A stretch of 37,221 nt of DNA, from positions 1 through 37,221 of the forward strand of contig QFPW01000027.1 of NCBI GenBank assembly GCA_003241785.1, in the 5' to 3' direction. Each line of letters begins with the position of its first letter. The stretch's first letter is position 1. Position numbers and translations under genes: made by a program. Positions 31,330-37,221 of this stretch are shown here, piece by piece. Source of the DNA: Rhodovulum sulfidophilum. Lineage in GTDB: Bacteria > Pseudomonadota > Alphaproteobacteria > Rhodobacterales > Rhodobacteraceae. The notes below the pieces were generated by a model. That model made no database searches. It was not told the DNA's origin and saw nothing but the letters and a program-made list of their open reading frames with translations.

Positions 31330-32442
31330 TCAGCAGGGACATCGCGATTGGCGTCTTGGGAGCTTTGCCAACCGAGACATGGATGTTTTCACGAGCTCGC
31401 GTGCCAGATCAGCGTTTCGCGCACATCGGGTCGTCAGCGCATGGATATAGGCTCCCGGACGTCTGAGACGGTCCCCGCGCTCGAGGGCGTAGCCGAGAAG
31501 GATGTAGGCTCGAGGAAATGTCAGAACCTGCTTCGCACGCCTCCATGCGCTGGCTGTATCGGGAAGCGACTCCGCCAGGATATCGGCTCTTCGCTCGAAT
31601 TCCCGCGCGCTTGAAGCGGAGTCGGTGAAGCTCGTGACAGTCGGAAAGGCCAAACGAAGGTCATCGTAAGTGACGGGAGGATTCTTTTGCGCTTCTTTGT
31701 GTCGCTCAATTTGACTGTCGTTGTCGCTCAATACGATTGACGGCGCTCTCATTTCCTTGGTAGCGGTAATACCTATGTTTCGTAGTTCTGCTTCGAGCGC
31801 TGCGACCAGTTCTGAGAGGGCCATCTCGGTTGGAACGCGCCGGAGCTGCTTCTTGGCGGCGTTGATGAGTTCGATGGTGCCGGTGCCGGTGTCAGGGTTC
31901 GACGCTCGCAGGTGGTCGATGAGATCCGCGCAGCGGCCGCGGAGGATGTCGATGCGGTTCGCCCGGGCGGCGAGGGTTTGGACGAGCCCGAGCACACGGT
32001 CATGACCCTCGAGCGCCGGAGCGAGGCTGATCCCATAGATCGAGATGACCTCACCTTGTCGGGTGCGCCTGGGATATCGCTTGTGGTTCGCGGAAGCGCG
32101 GCGCTGGACGATGCCCGCCGCCTCCAGCTTGCGAAGGGCACGATTCACCGTCGAGTCACCGCTGAGACCGACGCGAGCGGCGATGGCACAATTGCTTGCG
32201 AAGCATACGTGCGCCTCAGGCGCGTCAACGTGGATCCAGTCGCCAGGCAGGTAGCTGAGGATCGCGCGCAGGACCGCGAGGTCGGTCGCGTTCAATTCGA
32301 GCTCGGCGCGGGCCGCCGTCACTGGGTCGAAGATGTCTCGCCACCTGTGCTTGGCATTGGGCAAACTCCCGCCCTGTCCTGCTCCGCCGTTTGGCAAGAC
32401 CTGACCAATCGGCCTCCCGGCCGCTGTTGCAATGTGTTCCAT
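31330..32442 (-). CDS. repC: RepC replication initiator
   Basis: RepC starts replication of repABC plasmids by binding oriV, which lies within its own coding sequence. The 370-residue product from ATG 32442 (MEHIATAAGRPIGQVL) has an N-terminal winged-helix region (about 35-140) with LNATDLAVLRAILSYLPGDW, ASNCAIAARVGLSGDSTVNR and ALRKLEAAGIVQRR followed by RYPRR. The C-terminal domain has EFERRADILAESLPDTASAW and LGYALERGDRLRRPGAYIHA. It is somewhat shorter than typical RepC (~400). An in-frame start at 32475 exists but lies before the family start. It is the third gene of repABC and is preceded by 241 bases that carry a likely antisense RNA. It is convergent with the dnaE2 pseudogene. Confidence 0.92.
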   Translation of the reverse strand: MEHIATAAGRPIGQVLPNGGAGQGGSLPNAKHRWRDIFDPVTAARAELELNATDLAVLRAILSYLPGDWIHVDAPEAHVCFASNCAIAARVGLSGDSTVNRALRKLEAAGIVQRRASANHKRYPRRTRQGEVISIYGISLAPALEGHDRVLGLVQTLAARANRIDILRGRCADLIDHLRASNPDTGTGTIELINAAKKQLRRVPTEMALSELVAALEAELRNIGITATKEMRAPSIVLSDNDSQIERHKEAQKNPPVTYDDLRLAFPTVTSFTDSASSAREFERRADILAESLPDTASAWRRAKQVLTFPRAYILLGYALERGDRLRRPGAYIHALTTRCARNADLARELVKTSMSRLAKLPRRQSRCPC

Positions 32443-32488
32443 GTCGGTATCACAAGGACAGCCGCCCTCATTCACCGCGAGGGTGTTC

Positions 32489-32580
32489 TTGACGTCGATT
32501 CGATTAATGGGCTAACCTTGGCGTGTGAAAGTTCGGGTTAGGCCCTTCGGATCCTCGCGGTCTGGAGGGTCTTTCTCTTT
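32489..32580 (+). ncRNA. Candidate repABC antisense RNA (incompatibility determinant)
   Basis: In repABC plasmids a ~50-60 nt RNA is transcribed against the repB-repC spacer and blocks repC expression. Here on the plus strand, opposite to repABC, TTGACG (32489-32494) and a weak TAACCT (32513-32518) form a promoter with an 18-base spacer. An 8-base stem (32549-32556 with 32565-32572, two G-T pairs) follows, then TTCTCTTT. The RNA would be about 55 nt (start near 32525). A further imperfect inverted repeat (32510-32518 with 32536-32545) could refold the repC leader. Confidence 0.45.
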
Positions 32581-32683
32581 CTGTCCTGCCTGTGCCTCCT
32601 TTCTCCTGCTCGTTACGTTTTCCGAGAGCAGAAGTCGGGGGTACCGCCTCTGCCCTCCAAATGCGCCTCTCTCTAAGCCGGGG

Positions 32684-33697
32684 TCACGATGGCCCGCCTT
32701 TCTTCGATTCAGAGAGAAACGACGCATAGATCTCGTCCAGCTTGCTGGCGAGATATTCGCCGAATTGGGCTGAATCCTGTGACGTCAGCGAGATCTGACA
32801 GGACCGGCCCGATCGAGCGATCACCCCCTTGATGCGGCCACCGTTCGCCGTCCAGGTGCGCTTGACGCTGGTCTTGGAGGAACGCGCCTTGCGGGTCCCC
32901 TTCTCGCCGCGATCCACGGCCGAGCTTAGCCGGCTGAAAAGCAGCTCGAAACGGGCATCGCTCGTCGCGGCCACGAATTCTGCCTCCCCGGCGATGGTGC
33001 GCGCTGCGGTTAGAACCTCAGCGGAGGCGAGCAATCGCTTTATCTCGTCCCACCGGTCACGTCCGATGGATTTCGCCGGACCTATCGCCGTGACGATATC
33101 CTCGGGGATGCCCTGGGCGACGGAGAGCATCCGGGACAGCAGGCTGGGGTCGACCGACAAGGCGGATTCGATGACCGGCCGGGGTTGTCCGAGCAGGCTA
33201 AGGCTCTGCGCGAAGCGCGCCCGCTCGATGAACGAGAGATTGGCGCGCGCGCTGTTCTCCTGGCCCTGTGCGAGAATATGTGCCACGTCGTCGAGCGGCT
33301 TCACGATCGCCCTGACCTTCCGGCCGAGCTCGCGCGCCGCACGGACGCGCCGATGGCCAAAGACCACCATGTAACGGTTCGTGGCCTTGGGATGTGGTCG
33401 CAGGAGCACGGGCGTGTCCTGCTGGCCGGCGGCGATCGAGGCCTTCAAGGCTTCGAACTCCTCGTCCTCCATCCCGAGACGGTCGGACACGAAGGAGGCC
33501 TCGATCAGATCGGGTTCGATCTCAACGATCACCCCTCCCTCGCGGAGCTGCCGCGAAGCCTCGGCTAGGCTGTCGATCGATACTTTCATTTGCTTCGAGG
33601 CGCCCCGAACGGCATAGGACGCGCGGCTCGCGGGATCGGATCGCGCCTCGGCGGAAGCGGGATCGAGCACGTTTTTGAGGAGGTCCTTACGAGCCAT
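32684..33697 (-). CDS. repB: RepB partitioning protein (ParB family)
   Basis: RepB is the centromere-binding protein of the repABC partition system. The 337-residue product has the ParB nuclease-like domain at about 55-165 with PHPKATNRYMVVFGHRRVRA and GQENSARANLSFIERARFAQ, a central HTH region (LSVDPSLLSRMLSVAQGIPE), and a C-terminal dimerisation part. The first residues MARKDLLKNVL match the RepB N-terminus that contacts RepA. A perfect 12-base palindrome (33698-33709) directly precedes its ATG, and 90 bases separate it from repA. It is distinct from the 610-residue ParB-like protein at 25602-27434. Confidence 0.93.
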   Translation of the reverse strand: MARKDLLKNVLDPASAEARSDPASRASYAVRGASKQMKVSIDSLAEASRQLREGGVIVEIEPDLIEASFVSDRLGMEDEEFEALKASIAAGQQDTPVLLRPHPKATNRYMVVFGHRRVRAARELGRKVRAIVKPLDDVAHILAQGQENSARANLSFIERARFAQSLSLLGQPRPVIESALSVDPSLLSRMLSVAQGIPEDIVTAIGPAKSIGRDRWDEIKRLLASAEVLTAARTIAGEAEFVAATSDARFELLFSRLSSAVDRGEKGTRKARSSKTSVKRTWTANGGRIKGVIARSGRSCQISLTSQDSAQFGEYLASKLDEIYASFLSESKKGGPS

Positions 33698-33767
33698 CGG
33701 AAGCTTCCGTCGATCTCAAACAGGTGGCTGAATACGTACAGGAAAACCCGCTCTGTACGGCTGTCAA
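33698..33767. promoter_or_regulatory. repA-repB spacer with palindromes; candidate RepB (parS) site
   Basis: The 90-base spacer holds CGGAAGCTTCCG (33698-33709, perfect 12-base palindrome) and an inverted pair CGTACAG / CTGTACG (33735-33741 and 33753-33759). GTACGGCTGTCAA at 33755-33767 recurs exactly at 35258-35270 upstream of repA. The repeated core has the GC centre and one AAC arm of the repABC parS pattern GTT-N4-GC-N4-AAC, but not the other arm. Confidence 0.42.
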
Positions 33768-33787
33768 CGGGCGGTCAATTCGTTGGT

Positions 33788-34999
33788 TCATGCCCGCCCC
33801 CACGCATGGTGGACGAGTTCCTCGAGCTCTTGGTTGACCGCGTTCAGAGCCTCGATAGCTCGATCATACGTCGAGCGGACGAACTGAGCCCGATCGATTT
33901 CGTAGAGCGTCTGCTTCGTGATCCCGGCGTCCGAGACCGCCGTCGACTTGACCATCGGATTTGAGAGCATTTGCTCGGGAAACATCGCCTGCAGAAACCC
34001 GACCATCTGTTTCTGAGGTCCGTCGGTAGGTTCGAAGCGAGTGACGAGGTAACGGTACCACTGAAGTTTGACCTCGGCGCCCGCCTCCCGGATGCTCTGC
34101 ATCACCCCCCCGAGCATCAAGAGAAACTGGCTCATCGACATCACGTCGAGCATCTGCGGATGGACAGTCACAAGTACCGCGGTCGAAGCTGTCAGCGCAG
34201 TGAGCGTCAGGTAGCCAAGCTGCGGCGGGCAGTCGATCACGACGATGTCGTACCGGTCGTCGACTTCGCGGAGCGCGTCGGAGATGCGGGTAAAGAAGGA
34301 TCGCCCCTCGGCGGCGTTCTCGCCTGTGAGCGCAACGGGCGTGTCGTATTCATACTCCTGCAACTCGAGGTTCGCGGGTACAATATCGAGGTTCGGAAAA
34401 TTCGTGGGCTGGATTACTTCGGTGATGGACCGACGTTCGGAATCGTAGCGCAGCGTTTCGTAGAGCGAGGGAACATCGTCGAGCTCAGGCTGAATTCCAT
34501 GAAGGGCGGTCAGAGAGGCCTGGGGGTCGAGATCGATCGCGAGCACTCGGTGTCCTCGCAGTGCGAGGTACTGCGCGAGGTGGGCGGCCGAAGTGGTCTT
34601 GCCCGACCCGCCTTTGAAGTTCACGACGGAGATGATCTGCAGATGCTCACCGGATTGCCGATGCGGCAGGTATCGCCGCTTACCCGGCCGGCCGTTTTTG
34701 TCCAGGTACTCGCGAAGCTCGGCCAGTTGCTCCGCCGTGTAGCTGCGGCGCCCCGTTGGCGAGGTCGCTGGCTGCGGCCCCTTCCCTTCAAGATCCAGCT
34801 TCTTGATCGTCGTCTGGGCGACGCCAATGAAGTTCGCGACCTCCGCGAGCGAGAATTGGCGGAGCGACTTCCTCGCATTAGGAGGGTATTGCTCGAGCCG
34901 CAGCATATTGAGACGATCAGAGATCCTCGAGCCCTGCTCGAGGATGATCTGGTCGAATGGCCGCTCGGTATCGGTCGCCGACTCGTCGATGGCCTGCAT
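33788..34999 (-). CDS. repA: RepA partitioning ATPase (ParA family)
   Basis: RepA moves plasmid copies apart together with RepB and represses the repABC promoter. From ATG 34999 (GGAGCAAGG upstream) the product has 403 residues. An N-terminal HTH region lies at about 35-105 (LRQFSLAEVANFIGVAQTTI, RRSYTAEQLAELREYL). A Walker A KGGSGKTT (NFKGGSGKTTSAAHLAQYLA) lies near 125-145, followed by LAIDLDPQASLTAL and YDIVVIDCPPQLGYLTLTAL. An earlier in-frame start (35071) would lie upstream of the predicted transcription start and is rejected. It is the first gene of the operon. Its size and two-domain layout are normal for the family. Confidence 0.94.
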   Translation of the reverse strand: MQAIDESATDTERPFDQIILEQGSRISDRLNMLRLEQYPPNARKSLRQFSLAEVANFIGVAQTTIKKLDLEGKGPQPATSPTGRRSYTAEQLAELREYLDKNGRPGKRRYLPHRQSGEHLQIISVVNFKGGSGKTTSAAHLAQYLALRGHRVLAIDLDPQASLTALHGIQPELDDVPSLYETLRYDSERRSITEVIQPTNFPNLDIVPANLELQEYEYDTPVALTGENAAEGRSFFTRISDALREVDDRYDIVVIDCPPQLGYLTLTALTASTAVLVTVHPQMLDVMSMSQFLLMLGGVMQSIREAGAEVKLQWYRYLVTRFEPTDGPQKQMVGFLQAMFPEQMLSNPMVKSTAVSDAGITKQTLYEIDRAQFVRSTYDRAIEALNAVNQELEELVHHAWGRA

Positions 35000-35049
35000 G
35001 CCTTGCTCCGTTGGTGCCGCTTTTAGCGCGCTTTTTCCGCTCAAAGCGT

Positions 35050-35078
35050 TATCTACCGCGGAAACAGCCAATTCTCAA
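35050..35078 (-). promoter_or_regulatory. repA: Predicted repA (repABC) promoter
   Basis: On the minus strand TTGAGA (35078-35073) and TAGATA (35055-35050) are separated by exactly 17 bases in AT-rich DNA. Transcription would start near 35043 and leave a leader of about 44 bases before ATG 34999. A run of six A/T pairs lies just upstream. RepA autorepression at this site is expected from the family. Confidence 0.55.
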
Positions 35079-36535
35079 TATTTTTTGATGTTGGGTAGGA
35101 TCGCGACTTCTGGCTGCGGATCAGCCTCCGCGGACCAAGAGCATTCCGAACTCGTTTGATCTGTGTATCTAGAGGAGTCGATCAGCACGAATCGTGCCCG
35201 TTTCTCGTTGTGTGCATAACATGTAAAGCCTTCATATTGAACGCATAAGTGGGATGCGTACGGCTGTCAAATGCGGGTAGATCCTCTACACGGCGCATCC
35301 GAGCCAACAGAAAACGAAGGCCACGGGAGTTTCGTGCCTGCAGAGCGTAGGCTGGCTTATGGCTCGGAGGCTTCCTGGGGCTGCGCGTGAAGGACTCTGG
35401 CAAAATCATCGACGAGGCGGCAGGCCTACAAGACTCAAGGTGATTTGATTCGGATCCGACCCGCATGTGAAGGGTGCGGAAAACCGACTGCGCTTGCCGT
35501 CCACCTCGAACGGTCGATCCGCGCACAGGTTCTAGAGGAATGGGTTGATCCGCCGCGCGCGCTGGCGTTGGGAGCCCAGAGCGTCGATGTCGCAAGGGTG
35601 AGGTTCGGGCGGACTCTGTTACATCGGAGACCGTCGCAGGACGCGACAGAGCTTGTGTCCAAAGGTGCCTGGCCAACAACCGCGCGCTGAAGCCCGTTGA
35701 AGTGCTCGGTATGGAGATCCTGCGAGCTGATCGATCCGCCGGAAGACCTGCTGGTGCCGGACTTCCAGTTGGCGAGTTTATGGGTCCGGACTGCCCAGCG
35801 GGGAGAGCTTGCGCAACTTGAACGATGGCTCCGGCGGCGACCCGCAGGCTGTTCGGCCATCGACGCAACTGGCTCAGGTGCGGGAAGCCAAGCGTCCGAC
35901 GCCCGGGTCGGGTCCGCCGCCTCTGATCTCGCCTCATCGACACCGCGTAGCGCGAGCTGCGTGCGAGCTTCCGGTGGTGCCCGGGTGGCGGGGTGGCGCG
36001 TCGAGTGAAGCCATGTACGCCGGGGCGCACGAAGCCGGGGTGGTCGGCTGACGGATGCGGGGAAATTCGTTACCTTGGGTGCGATGTCGGCGCCGTGGTG
36101 GTCGTGCAGGCCGGCGTTGATCGTCTGAGTTGGCGGATTGCCGGTTTCGGGTTCAGGCTGCGATCTCGCGCGTAGGGCAGGGGGTATCGGCGTAGAGGTG
36201 GGCCCGGGCGCTGTTCCGTCGGTGTATCTGCCCGCTCGGCCAGCTGGCCCACAGTGTGCCACGCGCCCGAATGGGAATCCGCTGTGATAGACAAAGCCTG
36301 TCCGAATCCGGCTCACCAGACGACTTCCGCCTGCTTTGGTGGTCGCGGGGTAGACGGCGAGCGGAGATCGGCCTCCCGGCGGCCTTCGAGGCCCGCGCGG
36401 CAGCGGTACTTTGTCTGAGTCGGCAATCATTAGCTAACATTATCGGGCATAATAGCCGATGACGGGCAAGAGCGCTTTTTGCGGTCAACGATGGAGAAAA
36501 GCGCCGTCACGAGTTCTCGACAAGCGTATGACGGG
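35079..36535. other. Region upstream of repA without recognisable genes
   Basis: About 1.45 kb in which all reading frames lack family motifs on both strands and the predicted peptides are Arg/Ser/Pro-rich nonsense. GTACGGCTGTCAA at 35258-35270 is a second copy of the candidate RepB site in the repA-repB spacer. The DNA between 35080 and 35300 is less GC-rich than average. The stretch probably holds repABC control sequence on its left and decayed accessory DNA on its right. Confidence 0.5.
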
Positions 36536-36950
36536 CTATCTTCCGCCTCGGGGCTCGCGCGGTGTGATCCCGTACCGTCGGCGTAAGGCGGTCGCGAAAT
36601 TGGCCGGCGCGGACTAGCCGGCGAGGGCGCTCGCCTTGGCGGCGGAAACGCAGTCCTCGCACAGGGCGCGGTATGCGCGCTCGAGGCGGATCAGCTTGAC
36701 CTCGCCGTAGACGCCCCGGCCGACCTCGTACCCGAGGCCGATCTCGTGGGCGATCCCGCCGACGGAGAGCGCGTCGTCGCAGTGCGCTTCGATAGGAGCC
36801 GCCGCTGACGCGCGCCGAGATCCCGCGCGGCGGGGCGGGGGTCGCCAATGGCGCTGGCCAGGGCCCCGGGGATGATCTCGATCGCCCGGGCCTCGACGTA
36901 GAGCTGCCGCAGCGGCAATCGGTCGTCCGGCCAGGATTTGGCGCGAGGGC
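36536..36950 (-). pseudogene. AraC-family (PchR-like) regulator, degraded
   Basis: The minus strand shows pieces of one AraC protein in shifting frames. PLRQLYVEARAIEIIPGAL corresponds to the linker helix of PchR-type regulators. IEAHCDDALSVGGIAHEIGL and VYGEVKLIRLERAYRALCED come from the two helix-turn-helix units. After a TAG at 36614-36616, where a Tyr codon is expected (AGYSS), SAPANFATALRRRYGITPRE forms the conserved end. One frameshift, one internal deletion between the two helices and the TAG make it inactive. PchR-like proteins commonly control siderophore uptake genes. The N-terminal half is not clearly visible between 36951 and 37150. Confidence 0.6.
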
Positions 36951-37153
36951 CACGACGCGGGGCGAGGGAGGCCAGGGCTCCGTCCGGAGCGGGCCGCGCA
37001 GCGAGCGACGCGCGGCGGCGCCATCCGCCGTGTACCCGTCGCTACGCCTCGGGCCGGACGGGCTGGTGCGCTGGCCAGAGGGCGCGGGCCGGGTCGCGCT
37101 CCGCCGCTACACGATCCGGGCGATCGTAACCGGCCGATTGGCACCGCGTCGGT

Positions 37154-37221
37154 TTAGGCGGCCTCGGCGTGGGCTTCCGTGGTTGGTACCCAGTTCCAAG
37201 GCAGGAGCTCGTCGAGCCGGT
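37154..37221 (-). mobile_element. tnpC: IS66-family TnpC C-terminal end, running off the window
   Basis: The minus strand encodes RLDELLPWNWVPTTEAHAEAA and a TAA at 37154-37156. The R-L-x-E-L-L-P-W-N-W motif is the conserved C-terminus of IS66 TnpC transposases. The rest of the gene lies beyond the window. It is a different portion of TnpC from that kept at 6842-7709. Confidence 0.75.

Noticed and set aside
35182..36430. Several 250-330 codon frames upstream of repA
   Set aside because: All frames give Arg/Ser/Pro-rich sequence with no motif, start context or coding-like composition.
1..37221. tRNA, rRNA or CRISPR loci
   Set aside because: I saw no cloverleaf, ribosomal RNA segment or regularly spaced repeat array on either strand, and no integrase with a tRNA attachment site.

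Overview
The window is high-GC DNA from an alphaproteobacterium, and most likely part of a repABC plasmid. The clearest evidence is an intact repA-repB-repC operon on the minus strand (31330-34999). Supporting evidence is a Ti-plasmid-like mobilisation module (VirD4, VirD2, a MobC-like protein, VirC1, VirC2), a MucR-type regulator and many IS66, IS110, IS3 and IS21 fragments. I cannot assign a genus. Rhodobacterales, Rhizobiales and Rhodospirillales would all fit.

Left end (1-8320). Transposase scraps lie against the 3' part of an RTX-repeat gene (411-1229). Then comes an intact iron-uptake regulatory set on the plus strand: FecI-type sigma factor, FecR-type anti-sigma factor, and a TonB-dependent receptor with an STN signalling domain. 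After it is a junkyard of gene ends (5955-8320): an IS21 end with istB, a piece of imuA joined to a piece of dnaE2, an autotransporter barrel end, a frameshifted IS66 and an IS110 front half.

Metabolic block (8670-12866). A minus-strand run holds a BKACE/DUF849 enzyme, a VOC protein, a double-domain carboxymuconolactone-decarboxylase-like protein and a four-helix membrane protein. A divergent AraC-type regulator faces it across a 221-base spacer containing a centred dyad.

Mobilisation block (13152-20933). A Fic protein is convergent with, and directly abuts, virD4. The minus-strand genes mobC, virD2 and virD4 are chained by 4-base overlaps. A sequence matching the VirD2/RP4 nick core lies 28 bases upstream of mobC (18564-18572). 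Across it, virC1- and virC2-like genes run the other way. No VirB mating-pore genes are present, so the element looks mobilisable rather than self-transmissible within this window.

Predicted leading region (18572 to about 28000). If the nick orientation is right, DNA to its right enters a recipient first. It carries virC1, virC2, three unknown genes, the antirestriction protein ArdC, a ParD/ParE pair whose toxin seems to start with ATT, a MucR protein, a 610-residue ParB-like protein, DUF3768, a 36-codon gene and further unknowns. An EamA exporter and pseudogenes of a YdcZ-type transporter and a GNAT acetyltransferase follow.

Right end (30224-37221). The C-terminal half of dnaE2 is a pseudogene, collinear with the imuA/dnaE2 pieces 24 kb to the left. 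The intervening block may therefore have landed in, or replaced, the middle of an imuA-imuB-dnaE2 mutagenesis cassette. Next come repC, repB and repA with a candidate antisense RNA and candidate partition sites, about 1.5 kb without recognisable genes, an AraC pseudogene, and an IS66 tnpC end running off the window.
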